Shown: in pieces, positions 30,335-42,700 of the stretch
Layout: each line of letters opens with the position of its first letter
Numbering within the stretch: the first letter of the stretch is position 1
Assembly: GCA_949361645.1 (NCBI GenBank)
Contig: OX442436.1
Location: 3,162,032 to 3,226,031 of the forward strand
DNA: 64,000 nucleotides
Reading direction: 5' to 3'
DNA from: Spongilla lacustris
Taxonomy: Eukaryota; Porifera; Demospongiae; Spongillida; Spongillidae
Program-made: the position numbers and the translations under genes
The notes under the pieces: model-generated
What the model saw: the letters and a program-made list of their open reading frames with translations, nothing else
Database searches by the model: none
What the model was told of the DNA's origin: nothing

Positions 30335-30890
30335 CGGCAGCTCATTGGACTGGACCAGACTGTTGTTGTGTCATGCTATTTTTTATATACATTTGCTACC
30401 CACACCCACAATCCGGCTCTTACTTACCAATGTCCTATGTACAGTGGGTGGCGAGTTTTGGGCATTAACTTTGGGCGGGGCCCTGCAGGCTAGTCTCTTC
30501 CCGGCAACCCAAGCCTGGACCAGCGTCCTGGCCTTGGTACACAGAGCACCCAGTGAATGGTCAGCATCACCCCTGGTCTCTGTTGCCGGTCATCCCAAAC
30601 CTGGCCGACTGAGACCAGCATCTCAGTCACTGGGGTCCACAGTGGCTGGGTGACCAGCGTCACTGCCAGCCACACCCTGCGGCCAGGGTATTAGGAGGGG
30701 GGGGGGGACTCAGGCCTAGTGGGGGCCCTTGCCTACTACCCCTATTTCTCGCCAATCCATCAAAGGGTTTGAGCTAGATGGCGATAAGGGTTAAGAGCTG
30801 AGCATTCTCTGCAGGGTGGTTACCTAGGACTACATTAACTTTAGGTGAATGAGTGGTTATTGCACGAACTTATTGACCAAATACCTTCCT
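30335..30890. other. 3' non-coding region after the recombinase
   Basis: This stretch is GC-rich and without a gene, and includes a G13 run at 30696-30708. Blocks at 30490-30665 match, inverted, the GC-rich fragment at 14494-14680. CATTAACTTTRGG occurs twice (30457, 30833). It probably holds the element's 3' terminal repeats, which I could not delimit. Confidence 0.5.
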
Positions 30891-30891
30891 T

Positions 30892-32773
30892 CTAGTTAAC
30901 CTTTTTGGATTGGCAAAGATCTTTGCAAATAAAACAGCATGAAGAAATGCAAGGTTGTCTGTAGACGTAGCACAGTTTTGGGTGATCTCTTAGTGTCAGG
31001 GACATAAGAAGCCTGCAGATATGCACTGCTGTTTCGTAGAACTTTGTTAGCATTAATCCTGGACAAATATCTACAAGTTTTTTGAACATTATGATTACTA
31101 CTTTCCTGTAATCACTACCCCTCAATGTATCCTTGTTTAGAACTGCATTTTGTATTTTATGCAGTTCAGGTAGTGCCTCTTCTGGTGCTAGATACATGGT
31201 TTCCTCTATCATGTTACTGAAGTGCCCTTTCAAATCATGAAGAGGTTCAATTGGGTACACTTCATATTGAGCTAGAAAAAGGGATTCCAGTGGCATTTCA
31301 GGATTGGTTTGAAGCAATGCTGGCACATCCCTTTCTTAAATCTTCAAGCTTTTCCTTCTTTTTATGCTTAATGCTCACACCATGGACTTCTAGTTCCATG
31401 TTCAACTCTCTAACCGTAAGCTTATCAAAAGAACTCATTACACCCTTCTTCCATGCATGTCCATTGATCACAAAGTTTTGACGGGATTGAAGATTGTGTT
31501 TTTCACTCCTGCAACTGTGAACCACATCATCAAAAAAGCTCGAATATGCACCACACCCTACACAGCAGTAGTTTCCCTCAACAGAGTGGCCAGCCTCAAA
31601 CTGCTGTGCTGGTCCATCACCATGAAAGAAGCGGACAATGTCAGTTCCAACAACTGTATTTGCCAAGGATATTGGAGCCCCCATTTCAAACATACACTGT
31701 TTCCTGCATTGTACATACTTAAGCTGGTCTTTCAATGTAGAAGGTGACCTTCCAATGATATGGAGCTCAGGGCATTCCACAATGCCTTGAACATCAGTAA
31801 CTTTTGCAGTCTTGCATTTCGTCTCATCAGATGTGTGGTAAAAGCTTGGATCATACATTCCTGACACCAGTACAAGCATTAGCCCATGTCTGGAGACTGA
31901 GGAGTGGTCGTGCCAAACTTTTAACATTTGTTGTCTGCTTACCTTCTTTAGCTTTTCTTGAAGCTCTGTACCATCACTTTCCTGATGATGCTTCCAACCT
32001 GTTTCTTACCTCACTGCGACCATCTATGTATTCATCACTACTGTTCCTCACTAAACCTTGCTCTTCATGTAATGCCAGCATTTTCTTTTGAATTTGAAAT
32101 AGTCTAACATGTCTTGAGTAGGTTTTGCTCAATTTTTCAACCACTTTTGGTACTGGATCCTTGATTACTTAAAATGTTGTATGCACATCTTCCACAGCTT
32201 CGTTACCCATCAGAATTTGGCCAGTTTCTACTAGTTGAGATATACTTTTCTTGTGATAGTTAGAAGATTTCTTCATTGGAAATGAGATTCCTCCTGGCAG
32301 TTTCTCTGATTTTCTCCTTCTCTCGTCACTAGTGGAACACCATTGGCTGCAAGAAACTCTTTTGTCTGCCCACCATTTTTCTGATGCAGACCATATTTTC
32401 TTGCCAACTCTGACCAGTTAACTTTTTGATCTGCTAGCAAACCATGTACGGGCTTCATACTTTTTCAATTGTCAGAATATCCATTGAATGTCCATGATAT
32501 TTCACTTGAATTCTTCTGCTTCCTAACCCTTCCTCTTTTCTAACCAGGTCATATTTGTGCCAACTAGTTCTGTGTCCCATTACAGTTATCGTCCATTGCC
32601 ATCTGAATTACTGCTCTTGTTTTCTGCACTATTTTTTGCTGCTCCTTTCTTTTTTCAGACCTGGATGGCACAGCCATCATTCTTAGATGTGGAGTTTTAC
32701 GAATAATGGCTTGGGCACTCTCACCAAATCTCTCTTGACTTGTTGAATCCAGTGGATTTAAAACACCTTCCAC
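30892..32773 (-). pseudogene. uncharacterised metazoan protein family (GDGPAQQFEAG...CVGCG type), broken
   Basis: On - the order is a basic segment (32773-32564), RRIQVKYHGHSMDILTIEK (~32525-32464) and VNWSELARKYGLHQKNGGQ (~32430-32370). MLKVWHDHSSVSRHGLMLVL follows (31927 on), then VRFFHGDGPAQQFEAGHSVE, YCCVGCGAYSSFFDDVVHSC and an SAP-like KLTVRELNMELEVHGV. The last parts are PIEPLHDLKGHFSNMIEE and SDYRKVVIIMFKKLVDI. I recall this ordered set from uncharacterised, repeated genes of cnidarians and sponges, but know no function. The Cys/His block suggests zinc binding and the SAP-like piece nucleic-acid binding. Stops and frame changes (for example near 31310, 31960 and 32170) make it a pseudogene. 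Confidence 0.6.
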
Positions 32774-33336
32774 ACAACTTTCTGGTGATGATAGTTGAAT
32801 GGCATCGAGAGTTATTACAGCATTTTTGGGCTTGCCTGCATGCTATCCACATGGGAATGCTCTGTGTAATGATGGGTATGTTGAAAGACATGCATTGCAA
32901 TTATGTACATGATGTGTGCTTTTGCTTGTTACATCTAATGTATTCCATTGGTCATATAGTTTTCTTCATTATTGTGGGATCCCAGTGCTTGTTAAAGATT
33001 GATAGAACTGTGGACGTTTTCCTCAGCACTTTGCTTTGCGAAAGTATCATTCTGGGTACTCTGAAAACAGTTTATCATATTCATTTACTACCTTCTCCAA
33101 TTGATTATTTTTTGGCTATTTTCTTTGTTCCAACATGCATAAAATTTTTCTGTACAATCATCCTTAGTGCTACGCGAGCAAAACTGCAATTCACCACTTC
33201 GGACATGTTGTGTAGTCTTCAACTATTATATAAAGTAATTAAATAGATGTTTCAAGTAATCACCCTAGCACAGCCAGTTATACACCCACATACACCTCTT
33301 TTACATGCACCTCTTATACACACACAGCCTCTAGTA
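32774..33336. other. non-coding stretch
   Basis: The 168-codon frame on + at 32740-33246 is hydrophobic, lacks motifs and overlaps the antisense of the previous pseudogene, so I do not call it a gene. Nothing else was recognised. Confidence 0.4.
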
Positions 33337-34850
33337 GGAGTAAGCATTTACTTTCAAATTCAGTTTGTAAGTAGAGAGGTCCTATACCTATCAATTTGTT
33401 TTGTTCGTTAATTTTTATGTCATCCGTTATGGAGATACAGTTAAATAAACTACGTTAACGTTTTCACGCTTGATTCGTGCCATTGTTATAATCCCAGCCT
33501 CCAAATTAATGGAATGCCCCAAATTATTGGTGCGAATCGAGCATAAAAATGTTTTTCCAAATGTATCTTCGTAACGGATGACATGAAAATTAACGAACAG
33601 AACAAATCGATTGGTATAGGACCTCTCTAACTACAAGTTGAATTTAAAGCGATTTGACTACTCACCGAAAGTTATGGCAGGTTTGAACCCGGAGGGGTAT
33701 CTGACATTACAATAATGGCACGGAGCAATCATTAGCCCCCAAAATGTATTTTACCAAAGTACAATGGTGTAGCGTGAAGTTTTGAAAAGGAAGTCGATAG
33801 CTTTAGCCATTTGGAATTTATAGTGATTCAAACATAAGGGAATTTTATAACATTATATATATGGGACAGAGTCGGACAAAATGGCACACCATATGGGACA
33901 GTTTCTGTGAAGATATCACCCTTTTATAACATTATAATGTTATAAAAATGCTTCTTGTTTGAATCATTATATCTTTCAAACACTAAACGCTATAGACTTT
34001 CTATTTTCAACAGTTCATACTACACCATTTCTTTATGATAAATTACATTTTGGAGTCTTGAACTTGCTCCACGCCAGTATTGCTACCTGACTGGGTTCAA
34101 ACCCGCCATAACTTTAGGTAGGAGTAATCAAATCGCTTCAAATTCGGTTTGTTGGTACAGAGGTCCTAAACCTATCCATTCGGTCTGTTCGTTAATTTTT
34201 ATGCCATCCGTTACGGCACTCCATACAGTTGAACAAAGTATGTCCACTTTTCCTGTTCGATTCACGCCAATGATTTTGGCAAATCGCGTCCCGCTCAATA
34301 TTGGTATGGGGAGGCAGTTGTTATATCATTGGCGCGAATCGAGCAGAAAAAAGTGCATGTACTTTGTTCAACTGTATCACCATAACGAATGGCATAAAGA
34401 TTAACGAACAGTAAAAATCAATAGGTATAGGACCTCTGTACAGATCTAGCAACTGAATTTGAAGCGATTTGATTACTCATACCTAACATAATGCACATCC
34501 ATTGTATTTAGTGCAGAGCCAAGTACATTTTTCCGTACATGTAGAAAAACCAATCCCTAACTGGTTTTATGTGTTAATCTGTTGTTTTTTCTTATGGACA
34601 AAATGAGCCTTCGTATATATATGGGACAGTTTACGCGAAAATGTCACCCTTTTGAAATGTTACAAAAATGCTTCTTGTTTGAATCCCTATATCTTCCAAA
34701 TGCTACATGCTATCAACTTCCTTTTTTCAACAGTTCATACTACACAATTTCTCTATGACAAATTACATTTTGGAGTCTTGCACTTGCTTGATGCCAGTAA
34801 TGCAACGTTCGATACCCAACCGGATTCAAGCCCACCATAACTTATACATG
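33337..34850. repeat. alternating palindromes P1-P2-P1'-half P2'
   Basis: P1 (33337-33668) is a palindrome with arms containing AGAGGTCCTATACCTAT and TCGTTAATTTTTATG.CATC. P2 (33668-34113) is a second palindrome with ends GTTATGGCAGGTTTGAA/TTCAAACCCGCCATAAC. P1' (34116-34485) repeats P1, and 34600-34846 repeats the right part of P2. The P1/P2 junction is the same on both sides of P2, so this is one composite unit in tandem with a ~780-bp period. No coding capacity. Confidence 0.8.
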
Positions 34851-36138
34851 GGAATAGAAAAAGTCCCATATTCATCTGGTTCCTAATTTAACTGCTTGGG
34901 CTGAAATGCAATCATCATTAATGCGAGGTATTTATGGCCAGAAATGTATGGGCCCAGAAGAAGCTACTTTTTTATCCCATATGCGGTGGGACTACAAAAT
35001 CGTTTGACTCACTACATTTTGTCTTACTATGTCGATAGATCATGCTCATCAATTTACTCTGGCAATTCCTAGTCAACCTCAGTCCTAATTGGTTTTTGCA
35101 ACCACAGTTTTGAATATTCCATAAATGACCAACCAAAGCATTATCGCATTTATCTCATTTAGCTTCTGCTGACATAAAAATCTAAGACTTATGTGTTAAT
35201 TTTATGTGCATTGATGTATGATTTTGAATATTAAACTTATGATTCTTTTGTTTTTTTTTTGGGTGGTGGATATGGATTTACAGATCCTTGGGAATTGAAT
35301 AAGCAGTTGCATTTTCAAAATTTGAACACTTTGGAGTGCACACCATCATGTCCTTCAAGTTCAGTTTCTTCATTTATGTGAGTGTCAGGAAGTGTAAAAA
35401 TGTCTTCTCTTGAAAATGCATGGGGTATGGGGGGTGGTAAAAGCCGGATAATCACTTCACTACACCATCCCACACAAAAAAAAAACAAACTAGAGTATCT
35501 TCATAATTGTTAATGCTTACTCGTGCTGTGTGCGATTCATTAAAATCCTGTTGAAGCACCTGTTTTTTTCCTGAAATGTTGAAACAGACTACGCTGCATG
35601 AATGATTATAATAAGTAGATACACTTGTTTAAACATGAGAATTTTACCCTGGTGGTGATGGGAAAGAGAGATACAGCTATTTTTTCCATTTCAGATGGGA
35701 ATTCTTTCCATGCAGGCTGGTCTCAGATATTGAAATTGACCTGCCTCATACTGAAGGCTAGAATCCCTCCATTTTACAGCACAATCATTGTTATCAAATA
35801 AGTAGAGTAACCTTTGTAATTGATGAGAGCTCAAACTATTGATAAGGAATCCTTGAGTTCCATCGAACAATGAATTTTAAAAAGATGCAGATGCTTCTAG
35901 AAACTGGGAAGAGGTGCGTTTTGTGATACTCAGATGAAGAGGCTATCACATTAAGGAGAGTTTTGAAATAGGAAATGTGGACATTGAAGCTCTGCATGCC
36001 TTGTAAATGATTTTGCAGTTGATGGGAAAGTACACTGCCTAGGGACTACACTGAATGTGTTGGGCAAACCCAGAGTCTAATATCAACTCTTGGGTCTCTA
36101 TTATTGTTTAAAGATAGCATATTAACTAAAAGCTAATG

Positions 36139-36390
36139 TGACTGCATGTATGCAGAATAGTAAACAAAAGAAACAAGTAGATATGGCAAAGAGAATATCG
36201 ATAGTACATCAAGACGTTAAAGTCCTAACAACTACAGCAGGTAGCATAGCCTGATATCGTTTGTTTGATTTGACTGCATGTATGCAGAATAGTAAACAAA
36301 AGAAACATGTAGATATGGCAAAGAGTACACCAAGACGTTAAAGACCTAACAAGTACAGCAGGTTACATAGCCTGATATCTTTTGTTTGAT
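36139..36390. repeat. tandem duplication, 132-bp period
   Basis: TGACTGCATGTATGCAGAAT at 36139 starts a unit repeated from 36271, with 12 bp lost in the second copy. The rest of 34851-37490 is AT-rich and shows no recognisable gene or element. Confidence 0.85.
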
Positions 36391-37501
36391 CAGGCAATAT
36401 GTCAGGTCCTAGTTAAATTTGTTCCTGTAAAAAGATGGCAGGTGTGAGAGGAACATTTTAATTAAGTTCATTTCTAATGTATCTGTAATATTTAAGCAGT
36501 TTCCTCAAGATGCATCAAATATAAACACTGAAGGACTAGATCACTTTTGCAAAGAAATGTGGCTTTTGATAGTAACGCATTGCCCACCTCCGGGTTTACT
36601 CCGTCCGTGCATTTCATCCTAGGCTCACTCAGCTGCATTGATCGATGCCATTGACTCAACAGGTCCTCTAGAGCATATAGTACAGAGACAGCTTGGCACG
36701 AAAAACTTCACAGTGTCAATTTATTAGATGTTTTGACAAGGCTGTGGATTAAGTCAGATCCTAATAAACAAGTGTCACTATCAAGTTGTGAAATGATCAT
36801 TCTGTGGAGGACATAATTTTCATTCCTGTCCCAAGAAAGCAACAATGCATAGTAGTGGCCTTTCATTTGACAATCATCATTTAGCTTCTATCTTTCTAAA
36901 CTTATATAACACTATACTTCAATGATTTCAGTTTGGTGAAAATTTGTAGTACCTTATATGGTATTTAATAGATTTAATCTTGAATTTGTGGGTTTAATTA
37001 TTTATAATCAATTTTTAACATGCATGTTGATGTGTTTGGCATAAAATGAAATGAATGAATTGCCACGATTCCAAGCCTTGAGGGTGTGTATTCATGCATC
37101 ACAATATCAAAAACAGTTAGCAATAGATTTATAGTAATGTGTTTCAAATCTTAATCCAGATGCTGTGCCTAGCATGCCAGTAGATTTGAGCAGCTTCAGT
37201 GCTATTCGCAGAGCTATTAGATCTTTAGCAGTTGTTATATGATACTTAGAAAATAGGGTTCATGGGTAAGAATCAAATCTGGATTGAATTTTGAAGCAGA
37301 TTGTAATATTTTTACAAATATATTGTGCTCTGTGCATAAAACTGTAAAGTATAGATTATGGAATTACCAGGTGGATTGAATAGTGTTTCTAGCTAGGTAC
37401 ATGTTATTGCATCGTTGCAGCAGCTCCAACCAGCATTAATTAAAATGATACTGTAAAGTTTATCTTGGTATACTTGTTATTTCTTCTGAATTCCTGAACA
37501 G

Positions 37502-37649
37502 TTCGACAGTGCAGACACGTCGCATATGGCTGTGGAACAAAAAAACCTTCATTGATTTTGATAAAGATGAGGCAGACGATGAAAGTTATGATGAAGAAAA
37601 TTCAAGAACTGAATTGACCAAAACTTATATCTGTAAAAGACTAAGCTAA
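37502..37649 (+). CDS. possible terminal coding exon, acidic C-terminus
   Basis: A good acceptor (pyrimidine-rich TTATTTCTTCTGAATTCCTG then AACAG) ends at 37501. The open frame behind it reads TRRIWLWNKKTFIDFDKDEA, then an acidic DDESYDEENSRTELT, to a stop at 37647-37649. AATAAA follows at 37718-37723. Acceptor, stop and poly(A) signal in the right order suggest the last exon of a gene on +. No upstream exon was found and no family is recognised, so it may be a remnant. Confidence 0.3.
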
Positions 37650-37717
37650 CAGTAGATCAGTGCATCATACTATTGGTTGAGTTCTGTATTGTGAGAATGT
37701 CTAAATAATTCTGTTTG

Positions 37718-37723
37718 AATAAA
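37718..37723 (+). promoter_or_regulatory. AATAAA polyadenylation signal
   Basis: The hexamer lies ~70 bp after the stop of the candidate terminal exon. It is only meaningful if that exon is real. Confidence 0.3.
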
Positions 37724-37814
37724 CTGTGACTACATTACTTTTAACTGAACTCATGAAAGATCAAATTACGTTTGTCATTCTTTTTGACATGTGTTGCTAA
37801 CAGTTTATTTACAT

Positions 37815-38090
37815 ACAGTAAGTATAGATTTATTGACTAGTAATGGTTTAATGATTAAACGTTGTTATTATGATTTCATGTATTGTGAACATCTAAAACT
37901 AGAAATTTATGGTTTAACATGGTTTATGATAAGCCATGATTGAGCTAGTTAAATCTAATAGTATTAAACATACTATTCTTATAGATATAGATTTACTAAC
38001 TAGTAATGTTTTAATTATTAAGGGTCGTTATTATGATTTATCATGGTTTATCGATAATAAACCATGAACGTGGTAGATCAAATCTACCTC
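37815..38090 (+). repeat. satellite A, diverged copies, forward
   Basis: One and a half diverged monomers carry the landmark blocks TTTACTAACTAGTAATG.TTTAATTATTAA, TTATTATGATTT and a CATGGTTTAT...AAACCATG hairpin. They match the large array at 48.4-64 kb. Confidence 0.8.
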
Positions 38091-38670
38091 CCTCCCATCC
38101 ATTGTCCACAGCACGCCTGCCACCCTCACCTCCCCCTCCCATGACATTGAATTGGTTTAGCGTCGTTGTGCACGCCTGCAAACAACCACAACCACATAGA
38201 GACACATACAGCCACCAACACATACAACTTCCACCTCAACACTTTCCAACCACATCCATGAACAACACACACAAACACTAACACACAGAGCAGGGGCCAA
38301 ACACATAATTAATTTAGCAGGGTGGGCCCACACACCTGCACGGAAAAACCTCTGTGGGAAAAATCCACACAGTAGGAAAATAAACCGCTCACAAACAACA
38401 AACACAAAGTTCCGCCGCCACCTTCCTCCAGTGAAGAGACTTCATGATCTGCTCTCTGGCTAAGGAATCTCTTTGCCTGCATTATGTGAAACATACAACC
38501 CTCCCGGGGAAAGTTCTCAGTGCGCACAAACGCTTAGACTGAATTGTTACACCCCTTCCACCTGCTACATATATATACCCCCAATGTGGCCACCACGTGC
38601 TGTCTGACCAATCGCATTGGGAGGGAGCTTAGTTTCTGTCTAATTTTACTCCGTACAAACGACAGAAACG
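38091..38670. other. non-satellite insert within satellite A
   Basis: About 580 bp rich in CA and CCTCC interrupts a satellite A monomer between ...GATCAAATCTA and TATCAAACATACTATTC. It has no inverted ends, no obvious target duplication and no recognisable gene, so its origin is unknown. Confidence 0.55.
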
Positions 38671-39778
38671 TATATATGTATCAAACATACTATTCTTATA
38701 CATCTAGATTAACTAGTGATGGTTTAATTATTACATGTAGGGATTTTAATGAATAACGACTTTTAATAATTACACCATTACTAGTTACTAAATCTACATT
38801 TATAAGGATACTACTTTAATTTCATCTAGCATGTTCATAGTTATTTCTACTTTGAGATATTCACATTACATGTAATATCATTAAAATAAACCATTGCTAC
38901 TTACTAAATCTAGACCTATAAGTATAGTATCCATTTAGATTTAATCTAGCATCTACATGTTTCATGATAAACCATATTAAACCAAAAGTGTTATATCTAC
39001 TTTGAGATATTCACATTACATATAATATCATTAAAACGACTAAACCATTACTAGTAGTAAATCTAGATTCGTATGGATAGTATGTTGAAGAGTTTTAGAT
39101 TTAATCTAGCAAGATCATGGTTTTGATAAACCATGATAAACCTAAATGTTATTTTTACTTTGAGATTCATATTACATGTAATATCATTAAAATAATGCAG
39201 AATTTTACCATTACAACTTACTAAATCTAGTCCTATAAGTATAGTATCCATTTAGATTTAATCTAGTATGATCATGGTTTATGATAAACCATGTGTTTTT
39301 CTACTTTGAGATATTCACATTACATGTAATATCATTCAAATCATAAGAACGTGTTTCAATTACAAGTTAGTAAATATAGACGTAAAAGGGTAGTAACATT
39401 TAGATTTAATCTAGCATGTTAATTGTTTAGTTTATCATAAACCATGTTAAACCATAAGTGTTATTGAGATATTCACACTACATGTAGTATCATTAAAATC
39501 ATACTTTCTATTACTTATTAGTAAATCTAGATCTTTAAGGATAGTATGTTTAAAGTTTTTACACTTAATCTAGCATGTTCATGGTTTATGATAAACTATG
39601 ATAAATCATCAAGTGTTATTTCTACTTCGAGATATTCACAATACCTGAATTATCATTAAAATCATAATAACGACCTCTATTACTAGTTAGTATATCTAAA
39701 TCTATAAGGATAGTATGTTAAAACTTTTTAGACTTAATCTAGCATGTTCATGGTCATAAACCATGATAAACCATAAAC
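38671..39778 (-). repeat. satellite A, diverged copies, mostly reverse orientation
   Basis: After a short forward piece (38680-38760), about five or six monomers run in reverse complement. They are recognised by TTAGTAAATCTAGA, ATCATTAAAATCAT and GAGATATTCACATTACATGTAA. Monomers differ by 15-25 percent by eye, much more than in the right array, as expected for an old array edge. Confidence 0.8.
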
Positions 39779-42700
39779 GTATTGTAGGCCCACAGTAGAT
39801 GTGAGCCTACTATACATGTGGGCCCACAATACATGTGGGCCTACATTACAGGTGGGCCTACTGTACACGTATGCCCACAATACATCTTGGCCCACAGTAC
39901 ATGAGGAATATATTATGGCCTAAAATACATATGGGCCCACAGTACATGTGAGACCAGAATACATGAAGGCCTACTGGGCCTACTGTACATCTGGGCCTAC
40001 TATACATGTGGGCCCCCAGTACATGTGGGCCTCCAATACATGTGGGCCTACAATACATGTGGGCCTACAAAACATGTGGGCCTACAAAACATGTGGGCCT
40101 ACTGAACATGTGGGTCTACTTTACATGTGGGCCCACAGTACATGGGGGGCCTACTATATATGTGTGTCCAAAGTACGTGTGGGCCCACAGTACATGTGGG
40201 CTCACAATACATGTGGACCTACTATACATTTGGGCCTTCTATTCATGTGGGCCCACAATACATGTGGGCCTACTGTACATGTGGGCTCTCAATACATGTG
40301 GGCCCACAGTAAATGTGGGCCCACAACACCTGTGGGCCAACAAAACATGTGGGTGCCTAATAGTTGTGTTCCTACAATACCGGTTGGCCTGCTGTACGTC
40401 TTGGTCTGCTGTACATGTGGGCCCCAATTTATGTGGTTCTACTATACATGTGGGCCTACTGTACATGTGGGCACAAAATACATGTGTAACCACAGTACTT
40501 GTGGGCCCACAGTACATGTGGGCCCTCAGTATTTGTTGGCCCACAACACATGTGAGCCTACTGTTTATTTGTGGGCGTATTACGCCCACATGTAATACAC
40601 ATGGGCCCACAATACATGTGGGCCCACCATACATATTGGCCTACTAATCATGTGGGCCCACAATGCATGTTAACTTAGTATAGACATGGATCCACAGAAC
40701 ATCAGGTCGCACAATACATGCAGTTCTACTATATATGTGTGTCCAAAGAACATGTGGGACCACAGTACATGAGGGCCCACAATACATGTGGACCTACTAT
40801 ACATTTGGGCCTACTATAAATGTGGGCCCACAGTACATATGGGCCCACAATACATGTGGGCCTACTGTACATGTTGACTCTAAGTACACGTGAGCCCACA
40901 GTACACATGGGCCCACAATACATGTGGGCCCACCATTCATATTGGCCTACTAATCATGTGGGCCCACAGTACATGTTAACTTAATATAGACATGGATCCA
41001 CAGAACATGAGGTCTCACAATACATGCAGTTCTACTATACATGTGGGCCCACAATACATGCGCGCGTTCTATCCTTATGGGCCCACTGCACATTTGGGCC
41101 CACTATACAAGTTGGCCCACAATGCGTGTAGGCCTACATTACGTGTGGGCCTTTTATCCATGTGGGCCCACCATACATATGGACCTACTATACATGTGAG
41201 CCAAAAGTAGATGTGGCCCCTTTAGGGCACACAATAAATGTCGCCCAATACATGTGGGCATACAATACATGTGAGCCTTCTGACATGTGGGCCAACTTTA
41301 CTTGTTAGCCCACAATACACGTGGGCCCACAGTACATGTGGGCCTACCATACATGTGGGCCCACAATGTATGTGGGCCCACATGTAACACATGTGGTCCC
41401 ACAATATGTGTGGATCTACTATATATATGGGCCCACAGCACATGTGGGCCCACAATACATGTGGGCCTACAATACAGGTGGGCCTACTATACACGTATAC
41501 CCACAATACATCTTGGCCCACGGTAAATGAGGAATATATTATGGCCTAAAACACATGTGGGCCCACAGCACATGTGGGTCTACAATACATGTAGGTCTGC
41601 TGGGCGTACTGTACATCTGGGCCATATCATCCCCTCACTCACCCATATGATCCCCTTGCATCCTCATAATAACCCCTCACTCCCCCATATGATTCCCTCA
41701 CTCCCCTTTATGATCCCCTTGCTCCCCCATATGATTCCCTAACTCCCCATATGATCCCCTCACTGCCACATGTATAGTGGGCCCACATGTACAGTAGCTC
41801 ATATGGATAGTACGCACGCATGTATGTTGGGCCCACATGTATAGTAGGCCTGCATGCATTGTGGGCCCTCATGTACTGTGGACCCATATGTATAGTAATT
41901 TAACATGTATTGTGGTCCCACATGAATAGTAGGCCCATGTGTATGGTGGGACCACATGTACTGTGGGCCTACATATATTGTGGGCAAGGTAAGCCCACAT
42001 ATGTTGTGGGCATTAAAGGCCCACATATATTGTGGGCGCAGTAGGCGCACATATATTGTGGGCGTAGTAGGCCCACATGTATTGTGGGCGTAGTAGGCTC
42101 ACATATATTGTGGGCGTAGTAGTCCCACATGTACAGCAGGCCCGCGTGTATTGTAGGCCCACATGTAAATTAGGCTCACATGTACAATAGGCCCACATGT
42201 ATTAGAAGCCCACATGTATTGTGGGCTAACATATATTGTGCGACCATATGTATAGTAGGTCCACATGTATTGTGGGCAAACATGTAAAGTAGGCCCACAT
42301 GTATTGTACGCCGACATGTAATAGGGGCCCCCATGTATAGTAGACCTACATGTATTGTGGGCATGGTAGGCTCAGATATATTGTGGGCGTAATAGGCCCA
42401 CATATATTGTGGGCGTAGTAGGCCCACATATATTGTGGGCATAGTAGGCCGACATTTATTGTGGGCGTAGTAGTCCCACATGTACAGCAAGCCCACGTGT
42501 ATTGTAGGCTTACATGTACAATAGGCCCACATGTATTAGAAGCCCACATGTATTGTGGGCCAACATGTATTGTGCGACCATATGTATAGTAGGTCCACAT
42601 GCATTGTGGGCATACATGTAAAGTAGGCCCACATGTATTGTACGCCGACATGTTGTAGGGTCCCCAATGTATAGTAGTAGGCCCACATGTCTTGTGGGCT

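Larger units (their letters stand above)
26400..30340 (+). mobile_element. tyrosine-recombinase retrotransposon (DIRS/Ngaro-type order)
   Basis: In order on + are an SAP/RS-rich N-terminal frame, gag with Cys/His clusters, RT (YLDDFL), RNase H, then a tyrosine recombinase in place of an integrase. The region is markedly GC-richer than its flanks. No methyltransferase domain is seen between RNase H and recombinase or after it, and no hydrolase. I could not define the terminal repeats (inverted or split-direct), so DIRS versus Ngaro stays open. The coding blocks are well conserved but separated by at least six frame changes. Confidence 0.85.

Noticed and set aside
32740..33246. 168-codon hydrophobic frame on +
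   Set aside because: It partly overlaps the antisense of the 30.9-32.8 kb pseudogene and shows no signal peptide or domain pattern.
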